NCBI GenBank assembly: GCA_038227995.1
Contig: JBBRPP010000031.1
Coordinates: forward strand, 4,540 to 68,539
DNA: 64,000 nucleotides
Direction of reading: 5' to 3'
Source of the DNA: WLMZ01 sp038227995
Lineage (GTDB): Bacteria > Actinomycetota > Acidimicrobiia > Acidimicrobiales > Ilumatobacteraceae
In this document: piece after piece, positions 35,853-44,586 of the stretch
Numbering within the stretch: the first letter of the stretch is position 1
Layout: each line of letters begins with the position of its first letter
Made by a program: the position numbers and the translations under genes
The notes under the pieces: generated by a model
Told to the model about the DNA's origin: nothing
Seen by the model: only the letters and a program-made list of their open reading frames with translations
Database searches by the model: none

Positions 35853-35907
35853 ACTCGACGTTGTGATCGCAGCGCCGGTACACCACGAAGGGTGTCTCGA
35901 TCGATGA
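35842..35907 (+). CDS. 21-codon ORF resembling the N-terminus of a glycosyltransferase
   Basis: A GTG at 35842 opens a frame encoding MHTELDVVIAAPVHHEGC and three more residues, ending with a TGA that overlaps the next gene's ATG as ATGA. The sequence looks like the first beta-strand of a GT2 (xDVVIAAPxHxEG) with nothing after it. It may be the remnant of a deleted glycosyltransferase, kept because it couples translation of the acetyltransferase gene. Similarity over so few residues may be chance. Confidence 0.3.
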   Translation: MHTELDVVIAAPVHHEGCLDR

Positions 35908-36443
35908 ACAGGAACGCCGCACGCGACGAGATCCGGCGGTTGCGCGAAGACGGTGCGCGATGGATTCGTCCGCAACAGATCGCTCCCCTGAGCGAGGTGA
36001 CGCTCAAGGCGATGCTGACCATGTTGCTTCGCCATCCTCCGCTTCGCGCTGTTGCGTGGTTCCGGCTCGCCAATGCGACGCGCCACCTCGGCGTGCGCGG
36101 TACGTCCGGATGGGTTCAGCGACGCCTGCTGCGTTTGTATGGGCTCGAGCTCGCGCCCGGCACCGAAGTCGGCGGTGGCCTGTACATCGCCCACCCGGTC
36201 GGCTGTGTGCTCGTCGCGAGTCGGATCGGCCGCAACGCGACCGTCATCGGTCAGGTCACCTTCGGCACCCGCAACGACGCGCGCTGGCCGAGCATCGGTG
36301 ACGACTGCTTCTTCGGCGTCGGATGCCGCGTGCTCGGTGGCATCGAGGTCGGCGATGGCGCTCAGGTGGGCGCAAACGCGGTCGTTGTCCGTGATGTGGC
36401 GGCGAAGTCGACCGTGGTTGGTATTCCAGCGCGCCCGATCTGA
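35904..36443 (+). CDS. Serine O-acetyltransferase-like hexapeptide transferase
   Basis: A 179-residue left-handed beta-helix acyltransferase of the CysE/colanic-type subgroup. A short helical N-terminus is followed by LPGTEVGGGL-type repeats: LELAPGTEVGGGLYIAHPVGCVL (about 90-112, with the catalytic-type His), IGRNATVIGQVTFG, FFGVGCRVLGGIEVGDGAQVGANAVVVRDV. In polysaccharide loci such enzymes O- or N-acetylate sugar residues, which is more likely here than cysteine biosynthesis. It is downstream of two glycosyltransferases in the same direction. Confidence 0.75.
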   Translation: MNRNAARDEIRRLREDGARWIRPQQIAPLSEVTLKAMLTMLLRHPPLRAVAWFRLANATRHLGVRGTSGWVQRRLLRLYGLELAPGTEVGGGLYIAHPVGCVLVASRIGRNATVIGQVTFGTRNDARWPSIGDDCFFGVGCRVLGGIEVGDGAQVGANAVVVRDVAAKSTVVGIPARPI

Positions 36444-36457
36444 CGGCGCTGCACCCG

Positions 36458-37618
36458 TCACCGGCTGGCGTCGACCGACTCCCGCAGCGTGCTGCTCACG
36501 TACTGGACCTCGTCCTCGGTCATCTGTGGCCACAGCGGCAAGATGATGAAGCGGTCTTGCGCGAACTCGGAGGCAGGTAGGTCGTAGCCGCCTTCACGCT
36601 GATACGGCACTTCGCGATGAGCGCACATGATGCCGCGGCGAGTCGCGACCCCGCGGTCGAGCATTGCCTGCATCACAGCGCGCTGATCGCACTCCGGCGG
36701 AAGCTGGACGGTGTAGCTCTGCCAGTTCGAGCGGGCGTACGACGGTTCGTGAGGGAGCTGGAGATCCGGGATTTCGGCGAGTCGCCGCGCATACGAGTCG
36801 GCGAAGGCTCGGCGCTGCTCGATGATCTTCGGCATGCGCTTCAGTTGCTCGCGGCCGACCGCGGCCTGGATATCGGTCATCCGGTAGTTGAAGCCGATGA
36901 CCGAGTGCTCCTCGAAGATCACCTGGTTCGAGCCGTGCCGCACGCGATCGCTGACGCTCATCCCGTGCTGGCGGAGGAGACGGAACTGAGCGTCGTAGTC
37001 GCCGTTGTTCGTGGTCAACATCCCGCCGTCGCCGGTGCTCATCACCTTGCGCGGATGGAACGAGAAGCACGCGATGTCGCCGTGGGGTTTGCCGATGCGT
37101 TCCCAACTGCCGTTCCACAGAATCTCGCTCCCGATCGCACACGCCGCGTCTTCGATCAGAGGCAGGCTGTGACGGGCGGCGATCGCCACGAGGGCAGCCA
37201 TGTCACACGGCATGCCGATCTGGTGAACGCACATGATCGCCCGAGTCTTGGCGGTGATGGCAGCCTCGACCTTGGCTGGATCCATGTTCTTCGTCGTTGG
37301 ATCGATATCGACGAAGACTGGCGTTGCTCCGCAATAGCGAACGGTGTTGGCGGTCGCGATGTACGAGTGACTGACCGTGACGACCTCGTCGCCGGCGCTC
37401 ACACCGACCGCGAGGAGCGCCAGGTGGAGGGCTGTCGTGCAGTTGGATACTGCGCAGGCGTACGGCGCGCCAGTGAACTCTGCGAACTCGCGCTCGAAGG
37501 CCGCGACCTCGGGACCTTGGGTGATCCATCCGGAAAGGATGACTCGTTGCGCCGCGTCCGCTTCCTCCTGCCCCATGACGGGCCTGCCGAGGGGGATCTG
37601 GCGGATGATTGTGCTCAC
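36458..37618 (-). CDS. DegT/DnrJ/EryC1-family sugar aminotransferase
   Basis: A 386-residue PLP enzyme with the internal-aldimine Lys191 in FSFHPRKVMSTGDGG, phosphate-binding SNCTTALHLAL near 58, and the Asp of LIEDAACAIG near 157 that contacts the pyridine nitrogen. These enzymes transaminate keto-sugars bound to UDP or dTDP. The GTG start overlaps the upstream epimerase stop as GTGA, with GAAGG upstream. It is the last gene of the seven-gene leftward operon. The keto-sugar substrate is unknown; it is only moderately similar to the other aminotransferase of the operon. Confidence 0.88.
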   Translation of the reverse strand: MSTIIRQIPLGRPVMGQEEADAAQRVILSGWITQGPEVAAFEREFAEFTGAPYACAVSNCTTALHLALLAVGVSAGDEVVTVSHSYIATANTVRYCGATPVFVDIDPTTKNMDPAKVEAAITAKTRAIMCVHQIGMPCDMAALVAIAARHSLPLIEDAACAIGSEILWNGSWERIGKPHGDIACFSFHPRKVMSTGDGGMLTTNNGDYDAQFRLLRQHGMSVSDRVRHGSNQVIFEEHSVIGFNYRMTDIQAAVGREQLKRMPKIIEQRRAFADSYARRLAEIPDLQLPHEPSYARSNWQSYTVQLPPECDQRAVMQAMLDRGVATRRGIMCAHREVPYQREGGYDLPASEFAQDRFIILPLWPQMTEDEVQYVSSTLRESVDASR

Positions 37619-38604
37619 CGGTGGGCCTTCGCTTCTGCATCCAGGCTCTGCGTCCACCACTCGACCAGCTCACGAAGCCCGGTCTCCAGATCCACCGTTG
37701 ACTCGAATCCGAGGAGATCTCGCGCCTTGGTGACGTCTGCGAGTCGGCGCGGCACCGGGTTCACCGACCGCTCCGGCCCGTATTCGGGGCTGAGGTCGGA
37801 GCCCATCACCTTCGCCAATGCGAATGCGAGGTCGTTGAGACTGGTTTCGGTGTGACTCGCGATGTTGAACACCTGGTCGCTGACTTCTGCGTGTGCCGCA
37901 AGAATGTTCGCTCGTGCGATGTCGGTGACGTAGATGAAGTCCATCGTCTGCTTGCCGTCACCGAAGATCAGTGGTGGCTGACCGTCGATGATCCGGTTCA
38001 TCCACCGAATGAGCACCTCGGTGTACACGCCGAAAATGTCCATCCGTGGGCCGTAGACGTTGAAGTAGCGCAGCGCGACGTAGGGGAGTCCGTACATGTC
38101 GTTGAACGACCGCAGCACGCCTTCGTTGAATGTCTTGAGCGCGCCGTACAGCGTGCGGTTGTTGTAGGGATGCTGCTCTTCGGTGGTGGGGAACGAATCG
38201 GCGAGGCCGTAGACGGATGCGCTCGAGGACGCAACAAGCCGACGGACGCCTGCCTTGACGGCGGCCTCGGCAACATTGAACGTGCCATTGCCGAGCACAT
38301 CGACCGCGAGCCGAGGGTCTTCGGCGCAATGTGTGATCCGGATCGCTGCAAGGTGGAAGACCAGATCTGCCCCGTCGATGACCTTCTGAACGGCCGCCGC
38401 GTCGCGGACGTCGCCTTCGACCACCGTGATCTTCCCTGCGGCGTCTGCGCTTGCCAGGTTGTCGAGTCGGCCTCTGGTCAGGTTGTCGAAGATGACGATC
38501 TCCCCGTACGTCCCTTCGCGTTGTCCTGCGACGAGGAGGTCGGTGATGTGTGATCCGATCAGACCTGCTCCTCCGGTCACGACCACTTTCTCGAACGTAC
38601 TCAT
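37615..38604 (-). CDS. NAD-dependent sugar epimerase/dehydratase (extended SDR)
   Basis: A 329-residue extended SDR: the NAD motif TGGAGLIGSH near residue 10, SSSASVYG near 127-134, and the catalytic Tyr-x3-Lys in LYGALK near 152. RYFNVYGPR near 180 is the substrate-loop motif shared with UDP-glucose 4-epimerases. The reaction (4-epimerase or 4,6-dehydratase) cannot be fixed from sequence alone. The ATG at 38604 has GGTGGAG six bases upstream and gives the compact MSTFEK start. It lies between two aminotransferase genes, so it may make the keto- or epimeric precursor for one of them. Confidence 0.87.
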   Translation of the reverse strand: MSTFEKVVVTGGAGLIGSHITDLLVAGQREGTYGEIVIFDNLTRGRLDNLASADAAGKITVVEGDVRDAAAVQKVIDGADLVFHLAAIRITHCAEDPRLAVDVLGNGTFNVAEAAVKAGVRRLVASSSASVYGLADSFPTTEEQHPYNNRTLYGALKTFNEGVLRSFNDMYGLPYVALRYFNVYGPRMDIFGVYTEVLIRWMNRIIDGQPPLIFGDGKQTMDFIYVTDIARANILAAHAEVSDQVFNIASHTETSLNDLAFALAKVMGSDLSPEYGPERSVNPVPRRLADVTKARDLLGFESTVDLETGLRELVEWWTQSLDAEAKAHR

Positions 38605-38629
38605 CTTGCGCTCCACCTCGTTTTCTGAA

Positions 38630-39736
38630 TCATGAACCCGAGGACCATGCCTCGATGCCCGCAGTGACTTCCTCTTGCTGTTCGACCGTCAGTTCGGGGA
38701 ACATCGGCAACGACAGCACTTCTCGAGCCGCGCTCTCGGCGTGAGGGAAGTCTCCCTCACGATGGCCGAGCTCCGCGAACGCCTTTTGAAGATGGACCGG
38801 GATCGGGTAGTGAATGCCCGTCCCGACGCCGCGAGCATGCAGAAACGACTGCAGGTCGTCGCGTCGTGAGGTCCGGACGGCATACACGTGGTAGACGTGG
38901 CGTCGGTTGCCGACCTCGGATGGCGTTTGCACCGCGAGTGGTGCGAGGAGCTTCTCGTAGCGCTGCGCTGCAGTGCGGCGCGCTTCCGTCCAGGCCTCGA
39001 TGTAGGCCATCTTGACCCGCAACACCGATCCCTGCACCCCTTCGAGCCGGTAGTTGAATCCCTTGAGGTCGTGGTGGTACTTCTGCTCGGCGCCCCAGTC
39101 ACGCAGCGTGCGCACCGTACGAGCGAGCGACGAATCGTTGGTGGTGACGGCGCCACCTTCGCCATAGGCGCCCAGGTTCTTGCCCGGGTAGAAGCTGAAG
39201 CATCCGAGGCTGCCGATGCTGCCGGCCCGGCGACCCTTGTATTCAGCGCCATGGGCTTGCGCTGCATCCTCGATCACGACGAGGCCGTGACGTTCGGCGA
39301 TGTCCATGATCGGGTCCATGTCGGCCATTTGACCGTACAGGTGGATCGGCAGGATGGCCTTGGTTCGAGGTGTGATCGCGGCTTCGATGAGCGCCGGGTC
39401 GATGGTGAACGAGACTGGATCGATGTCGACGAATACCGGCCGGGCTCCGCAATAGTCGATCGCAGAGCACGATGCGATGAAGGTGAAGGGTGTGGTGATG
39501 ACCTCGTCGTCGCGACCGACCCCGGCCGCGAGGAGCGCGAGGTGCAACGCGCTGGTTCCCGAGTTCACACCGAGCGCGTACGTCGTCTGCGAGTACGGGG
39601 CGAACAAGGCCTCGAATGCCGCGACCTCACTTCCCAGTACGAATTGGGTGCTCTCGAACAGTTCGATGACGGCGGTGTCGATCTCGTCCTTGATCGAGTG
39701 GTACTGGGCGAGCAGATCGACGAATGGCACGGTCAT
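38630..39736 (-). CDS. UDP-3-keto-sugar aminotransferase (WbpE/WlbC-like, DegT family)
   Basis: A 368-residue PLP aminotransferase with Lys186 in SFYPGKNLGAYGEGG, GVNSGTSALHLAL near 56-68 and VIEDAAQAHGA near 154. The PGKNLGAYGEGG and LRDWGAEQKYHHDLKGFNYRLEG signatures are those of WbpE/WlbC enzymes, which aminate UDP-3-keto-GlcNAcA. The adjacent WbpB-like oxidoreductase and WbpD-like acetyltransferase support that reading. GGGAGG precedes the ATG. Confidence 0.87.
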   Translation of the reverse strand: MTVPFVDLLAQYHSIKDEIDTAVIELFESTQFVLGSEVAAFEALFAPYSQTTYALGVNSGTSALHLALLAAGVGRDDEVITTPFTFIASCSAIDYCGARPVFVDIDPVSFTIDPALIEAAITPRTKAILPIHLYGQMADMDPIMDIAERHGLVVIEDAAQAHGAEYKGRRAGSIGSLGCFSFYPGKNLGAYGEGGAVTTNDSSLARTVRTLRDWGAEQKYHHDLKGFNYRLEGVQGSVLRVKMAYIEAWTEARRTAAQRYEKLLAPLAVQTPSEVGNRRHVYHVYAVRTSRRDDLQSFLHARGVGTGIHYPIPVHLQKAFAELGHREGDFPHAESAAREVLSLPMFPELTVEQQEEVTAGIEAWSSGS

Positions 39737-39788
39737 GAGTCCTCCCAGAGCTCTGTGCGACGAAGGGTGCAATCACGTCTCGGCGATG

Positions 39789-40814
39789 TCACAGCATGCT
39801 GCTCTCGCCGAGTTCGACGGGCGCGCCGTTGGCAGCCATCGACCGGGTCGCGGCCTCGAGAATACGCACGACCCTCAGCCCAGAACGTCCATCGGACAGC
39901 GGTGTCTCTCCGCTCTCGATGCAGTCCACGAAGTGCTGCGCTTCGATCGCGAGTGCTTCGATGTTGTCCAGGCGTGGCGCCCACATGTCACCGGTGCGGT
40001 AACCGACGTGACGTTGGAAGACCTTGGCATCGTTCTCATCGAGGATGATGCCCTTGTCGTACACCTTGACCTTCTCGCTCATGTCGACGTCGTCGAACAC
40101 GACCATCTTCTCCGACCCGCAGATCAGTGTCTGACGCACCTTGACAGGCGCGAGCCAATTGACGTGGAAGTGGGCGATGAGGTTGTTGGGAAAGCGGCAC
40201 GTGATGTACGCCATGTTCTCGGGCTGTCCCTCGACATGAGCAACGCCGATCGCGCTCACGCTCGACGGCGTTTGGCCGAGCAGGAAGTCCATGATCGACA
40301 AGTCGTGCACGGCGAGATCCCACATCACGCTGACGTCGCTCTGGAACAAACCGAGGTTCACGCGAACTGAGTCGTAATAGTAGAGCTGCCCGAGTGAGCC
40401 CGAGGTGATCAGCTCGTGGATCTTGCGGACGGCGCTGGTGTAGATGAACGTGTGGTCGACCATCAGGGTCAGGTTGCGCTCGTCGGCAAGCGCGATCAGT
40501 TGTTCGCCCTGATCGGCCGTCGCCGTGAACGGCTTCTCGACGAAGACGTGCTTGCCCGCTGTCAGCGCCTTCAGCGCCAAGGGGAAGTGCGTGGTGACCG
40601 GGGTGGCGATGGCCACGGCATCGACCGCTGGATCGGACAGCATCACGTCGACATCGTCGTAGGTCGAGACGGCAGGGTAGAGCTTGTTGACGGTGGCCAG
40701 GCGATCTGCGCTCTTGTCACACACAGCGACCACGTTGGCCGAGCGGGCGAGCGAGAAGTTGCGGACCAAGTTCGGCCCCCAATATCCGTATCCGATGACG
40801 GCAATTCCGGTCAC
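39789..40814 (-). CDS. Gfo/Idh/MocA oxidoreductase (WbpB/WlbA-like sugar 3-dehydrogenase)
   Basis: A 341-residue Gfo/Idh protein: an N-terminal Rossmann motif GYGYWGPN near residue 8, the EKPF cofactor/active-site Lys near 95, and the DLAVHDLSIMDFLLG segment with conserved Asp/His near 166-176. The best functional match by context is the NAD-dependent 3-dehydrogenase of UDP-GlcNAcA (WbpB/WlbA). The GTG start overlaps the acetyltransferase stop as GTGA. No UDP-GlcNAc 6-dehydrogenase (WbpA) is in the window, so the substrate must come from elsewhere. Confidence 0.85.
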   Translation of the reverse strand: MTGIAVIGYGYWGPNLVRNFSLARSANVVAVCDKSADRLATVNKLYPAVSTYDDVDVMLSDPAVDAVAIATPVTTHFPLALKALTAGKHVFVEKPFTATADQGEQLIALADERNLTLMVDHTFIYTSAVRKIHELITSGSLGQLYYYDSVRVNLGLFQSDVSVMWDLAVHDLSIMDFLLGQTPSSVSAIGVAHVEGQPENMAYITCRFPNNLIAHFHVNWLAPVKVRQTLICGSEKMVVFDDVDMSEKVKVYDKGIILDENDAKVFQRHVGYRTGDMWAPRLDNIEALAIEAQHFVDCIESGETPLSDGRSGLRVVRILEAATRSMAANGAPVELGESSML

Positions 40815-41410
40815 GACACACTGCTTTCGATGGTTGGGGAGGAGATGGCGGACGGCTTGTCGTCACGCTCAGCGAGGGTTGCTTCAATCGCTTCTTGCTG
40901 GGAACCGCAGCGCACACCATGGGCACTCACGTAGCCGACGACCCGCCCTGGATTCCCCAGGACAAGTGCATGCGATGCGACGTCGTGTGTCACGACCGAA
41001 CCGGCGCCGACCATCGACCAGGATCCGATCGTCACGCCTGTGACGATGACTGCGCCGGCACCGATCGCAGCGCCCGTCTCGACTGTCGTGCGACCGAGGA
41101 CCCAATCCTCGGCGGATTTGAGACTGCCGTCAGGGTTGATCGCTCGAGGCACCTTGTCATTGGTGAAGATCACATGTGGACCCACGAAGACGCCATCGTT
41201 GATCGTGACGCCCTCGAACAGCGACGCGTTGTTCTGCACCTTGACGTTGTTGCCGAGGAAGACGTCCGCGTCGACGAAGACGTTGCGGCCGATGACGCAG
41301 TTCTCGCCGATCACGGCGCCGGAGCGAATCTGAGACAGGGCCCAGACCTTCGTTCCTTCGCCAATGCTGACGTTCGCCTCGACAGTGGCGCTCGGGTGAA
41401 CAAACGGCAT
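40811..41410 (-). CDS. Hexapeptide-repeat N-acetyltransferase (WbpD/WlbB-like)
   Basis: A 199-residue left-handed beta-helix protein, with hexapeptide repeats from residue 3 to about 150 (VSIGEGTKVWALSQIRSGAVIGENCVIG). The loop GPHVIFTNDKVPRAIN near 74-89 and WVLGRTTVETGAAIGAGAVI near 100 are typical of UDP-2-acetamido-3-amino-glucuronate N-acetyltransferases. With the dehydrogenase and aminotransferase that follow it would complete a 2,3-diacetamido sugar. GAAGGGA lies six bases before the ATG at 41410; a longer frame upstream lacks a ribosome site. Confidence 0.87.
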   Translation of the reverse strand: MPFVHPSATVEANVSIGEGTKVWALSQIRSGAVIGENCVIGRNVFVDADVFLGNNVKVQNNASLFEGVTINDGVFVGPHVIFTNDKVPRAINPDGSLKSAEDWVLGRTTVETGAAIGAGAVIVTGVTIGSWSMVGAGSVVTHDVASHALVLGNPGRVVGYVSAHGVRCGSQQEAIEATLAERDDKPSAISSPTIESSVS

Positions 41411-41537
41411 TCGATTCCCTTCGATCGTGTCAGGGACGCAGAAGTGGCGTCCAGTATCAATCGGCACACCGTGACGTTTCCTTGAGGTGGTTCACAGTTG
41501 GTCACCTGCCCTGCACGACGGACGGAGACCCGCAAAA

Positions 41538-42743
41538 TCACTGGTGGGGGCTCATGAGGCCATGCGGAGCCGGATGTTCAACGCTGCGCATTCCGAATCG
41601 ATAGAGGCGACCCAGAGTGGTGGCGACCTGAGCTGCGGAGAAGTGCGTTTCGACGCGAGTGCGGGCGGAACGACCGATCTGGCGACGAAGGTCAGGCTCG
41701 TCCAACAACTTGAGCACGTACGACGCGATCGAGGCTGGATCGTGGGGCTCGGCGCTGAAACCACTCTCCCCATGAATGACGGCCTCACCTTCACCTCCGA
41801 ATGTCATCACGCACGCCTTTCCCATCGCCATTGCCTCGAGCAGCCCGATCGACATCGATCCGACAGGCACGGGCAGCACGAAGACGTCCATGGCCCCGAG
41901 GTACTCCCTGGGGTCGGGACGAAAGCCGGTGAACCGCACCCATGGCGTGAGTCCGAGGTCGGCCACCTGCCGTTCGAGCGCGCCGCGAAGTGATCCGTCG
42001 CCGACGAGCATCAACATCGCCGAGGGGTGCTCGGTGTGGATGATCGTGAACGCGTTGATGAGGTCGTCAAGACCTTTCTCGGGTTCGAAACGCACAACAG
42101 TTCCGATGATGTCCACTCCCGCTGGAATGTCCATTTCCTCGCGGACCGCGCTGAGCCGGTCCGGCTCGATCGGATCGAATCGTTCGACATCGACGCCGTT
42201 CGGCACGATCAAGGTCTTGTCCGGTGGCGTGATGATCCGCTCCGCGCGGGCTTCGTAGTTCTTCTGCGACACGCACACGATGCCGCTGATGAGCCAGTTG
42301 AACCCGCGTCGCCAGAGGCGTCGAATCGTCGGGAGGGGGAGGTCAGGGGCCAGGTGCTCCGTCACGTAGATCCGCTTGGCCCCACCCAGACGGACGCACA
42401 GTGCCGCAACGGTCTGGCCGCGGAACGTCGTCGAGTGGAAGTGGGCCACGTCGATCTTCCAGGCACGAACCTGACGGGTGAGTTTGATCGACTCTCGGAT
42501 CTGCTGGGAGAAGCCATACCGTCTGTCGGGGCTGATCAGTTCGACGTGATCGGCGACCTTGCGAAGTTGTTCGCCGAATTCCGTGGTCGCCGGCCAATCC
42601 GGACACACGACGAAGACCTCGAAATCGTGCCTGTCGAGGTGCCGGGCGAGCAGCCGAACGTGCTCCTCCATACCACCCATCGCGATGCTGTTGGGGAGCA
42701 GGAGCACTCGCGTGATCGAATTGCTCGAGGCCGGCGGGCTCAC
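41538..42743 (-). CDS. Family 4 glycosyltransferase
   Basis: A 401-residue GT-B transferase. The acceptor domain starts with VLLLPNSIAMGGMEEHVRLLARHL (about 13-36), containing the Gly-Gly glycine loop. The donor domain has IIGTVVRFEPEKGLDDLINAF near 215 and the Glu-x7-Glu region in SMSIGLLEAMAMGKACVMT near 300-318. The GTG start overlaps the upstream epimerase stop as GTGA. The linkage is unknown; it is probably part of repeat-unit assembly. Confidence 0.85.
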   Translation of the reverse strand: MSPPASSNSITRVLLLPNSIAMGGMEEHVRLLARHLDRHDFEVFVVCPDWPATTEFGEQLRKVADHVELISPDRRYGFSQQIRESIKLTRQVRAWKIDVAHFHSTTFRGQTVAALCVRLGGAKRIYVTEHLAPDLPLPTIRRLWRRGFNWLISGIVCVSQKNYEARAERIITPPDKTLIVPNGVDVERFDPIEPDRLSAVREEMDIPAGVDIIGTVVRFEPEKGLDDLINAFTIIHTEHPSAMLMLVGDGSLRGALERQVADLGLTPWVRFTGFRPDPREYLGAMDVFVLPVPVGSMSIGLLEAMAMGKACVMTFGGEGEAVIHGESGFSAEPHDPASIASYVLKLLDEPDLRRQIGRSARTRVETHFSAAQVATTLGRLYRFGMRSVEHPAPHGLMSPHQ

Positions 42744-43705
42744 GGCCGGACCTCGAGCCGCGACTTGTGCCAGTCGACCTGGTGGTGAACCCCTTCCGCC
42801 AAACTGACCTGCGGCTTCCACATCAGCACGTCGTTTGCGCGGTCGATCGATCCACCGGTCCGATCGACATCTCCGTCGGCATCAGGCTCCCGTTGCACTC
42901 TGACCGGCGTGCCGGTCTCACTGCTCACCAAGTCGATCAACTCCGACATGGTAGCACTGGAGCCTCCGGCCACGTTCACGACCGAACCGGCAGGAGCAAC
43001 CGAGGTCGCCGCCGCGAAATTGGCCGCGACGACATCGGCCACGTACGTGAAGTCTCTGATCTTCGACCCATCTCCGAACAGCGAGAACGAACGACCAGCG
43101 AGCGCCGCCTCGATCAAACGGTGAGTGGCCATGTCGGGGCGCTGCCGTGGGCCGTACACCGTGAAGTAGCGCAGCATCACCGTCGGAACGTCGAAATTCC
43201 TGCCATAGACACCGCAGAGATGTTCTGCAGCCAGCTTTGTCACGCCGTACGGGCTCTGTGGATTCGGCAGGTCGTCCTCACGCGTCGGGTACGCCGGTGC
43301 ATTTCCGTACACCGACGACGACGACGCATACACGAACCGATCAAGTGGGATACGTCGCGCAGCTTCGAGCAGTCGTTGGGTGACGAGGACGTTGTTGGCC
43401 ACGTATTCGTTGAAGCCATCACCCCACGAGCTCCGAACGCCTGGCTGACCGGCCTGGTGAAAGATCAGTGAAACGCCGTCGAGGATCGACCGAAGATCGA
43501 CGACGAGGAGATCACCCTCGACGAATGAGAACCGCGGGTGAGCGATGAGTGCCGCCAGATTCGACCGCTTCTGGGCGACTGAGTAGTAGTCGCTGACAAC
43601 GTCGATACCGACGACGTCGTAGCCGTCGGCGAGCGCGCGCTCTGCGACATGGCTGCCGATGAAACCGGCAACACCTGTGACCAACACCTTCATCTCCGCC
43701 CCCAT
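42740..43705 (-). CDS. NAD-dependent UDP-sugar epimerase (extended SDR)
   Basis: A 321-residue extended SDR: TGVAGFIGSH at residues 10-19, YASSSSVYGN near 125-134, the catalytic Tyr-x3-Lys in SPYGVTK near 152, RYFTVYGPRQRPDMA near 179 and FGDGSKIRDFTYVADV near 210. The YGPRQRPDM and RDFTYVDD-type motifs are typical of UDP-glucose/UDP-glucuronate 4-epimerases. It is the promoter-proximal gene of the leftward sugar operon, divergent from the deacetylase. An in-frame ATG at 43693 is the alternative start. Confidence 0.88.
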   Translation of the reverse strand: MGAEMKVLVTGVAGFIGSHVAERALADGYDVVGIDVVSDYYSVAQKRSNLAALIAHPRFSFVEGDLLVVDLRSILDGVSLIFHQAGQPGVRSSWGDGFNEYVANNVLVTQRLLEAARRIPLDRFVYASSSSVYGNAPAYPTREDDLPNPQSPYGVTKLAAEHLCGVYGRNFDVPTVMLRYFTVYGPRQRPDMATHRLIEAALAGRSFSLFGDGSKIRDFTYVADVVAANFAAATSVAPAGSVVNVAGGSSATMSELIDLVSSETGTPVRVQREPDADGDVDRTGGSIDRANDVLMWKPQVSLAEGVHHQVDWHKSRLEVRP

Positions 43706-43802
43706 TCATTCCGTCTCCCAGGACGCACCATGGCGGCCCCCAGGCCAAAGATTACCCATTCGATGCGGCAATCGCCCATTGATCCGCGTACGACGCACTG
43801 CG

Positions 43803-43836
43803 TTGTCGGCCAACGACAAAGCTTCTAGTCTTTGTC
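43803..43836 (+). promoter_or_regulatory. Promoter with two dyads upstream of the deacetylase gene
   Basis: TTGTCG (43803-43808) and TAGTCT (43826-43831) are 17 bases apart, a good sigma-70-type promoter. Two inverted repeats overlap it: TTGTCG/CGACAA (43803-43808 and 43814-43819) over the -35, and GACAAAG/CTTTGTC (43815-43821 and 43830-43836) around the -10. This arrangement suggests an operator for a repressor. Confidence 0.5.
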
Positions 43837-43854
43837 CAGCGGAAGGTTGGGCCA

Positions 43855-44586
43855 ATGCAAACAAAGCTTCGAGACATCGGCTATCGAATCGGTGACGTCG
43901 CCGGAAACTGGATTCTCAGCCCGCCACACGGCGGATTCGGGTATTACGTGAACCATGGCCCGCGCGATCTTCCTCGCATCGCGCTGACGTTCGACGATGG
44001 TCCTTGCTCAGGATCGACCGAAGAACTGCTCGACGCGATGGGCGAACTCGGGGTGGCTGGCACGTTCTTCTGCGTCGGTGAGAACGTCGCGATGAATCCT
44101 GACATCGTTCGGCGATTGGTCGACGAGGGCCATGTGGTGGGCAGCCATTCGCAACGACACAGTCGGGGGGCAGGGATCTCACCGCGCGACACGGCCCACA
44201 TCACGCTGGCCCAAGCCGAGCTGGAGGCAGTCCTCGGTCAACGCCCGAGGTTGTATCGGCCGCCCTGGGGCTGGCTCACGCCGTGGGAGGGACATCGCCT
44301 GCACTCGCTGGGATACACGGCGATCGGCTGGGATGTCTACACCCTGGACTGGCAGATCCCCGAGCCTGATCCGGTTGATGTCGCTCACCAGGCGTGCGCC
44401 GACGTTCTCAATGGCTCGATCTTTTGTTTTCACGACGGGTACCCGCTCGCAAACAGTTGGAGCAAGAGCGTGACGACGGAGACGATCAAGATGATCGTTC
44501 CCGAGCTGCGGGACCGGGGATATGAGTTCGTGACCGTGTCCGACCTGCTCGGCATTGCCAGCTACGCCCCGCTCGACCACGAATGA
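43855..44586 (+). CDS. Polysaccharide deacetylase (NodB domain)
   Basis: A 243-residue carbohydrate esterase family 4 enzyme. The catalytic base motif TFDDGP lies near residue 45, the metal-binding His pair in SHSQRHS near 97-102, and RPPWG near 137. LTFDDG plus H-x3/4-H define the metal-dependent N- or O-deacetylases acting on GlcNAc-containing polymers, polysaccharide repeat units or peptidoglycan. No signal peptide is evident, which favours a cytoplasmic or membrane-surface substrate. GGAAGG lies nine bases before the ATG. The 3' end overlaps the next gene as ATGA. Confidence 0.88.
   Translation: MQTKLRDIGYRIGDVAGNWILSPPHGGFGYYVNHGPRDLPRIALTFDDGPCSGSTEELLDAMGELGVAGTFFCVGENVAMNPDIVRRLVDEGHVVGSHSQRHSRGAGISPRDTAHITLAQAELEAVLGQRPRLYRPPWGWLTPWEGHRLHSLGYTAIGWDVYTLDWQIPEPDPVDVAHQACADVLNGSIFCFHDGYPLANSWSKSVTTETIKMIVPELRDRGYEFVTVSDLLGIASYAPLDHE

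Noticed and set aside
36458..39736. The two DegT aminotransferases as a recent tandem duplication.
   Set aside because: They share only family motifs; the sequences around the active-site lysines (HPRKVMSTGDGG versus YPGKNLGAYGEGG) belong to different subfamilies.
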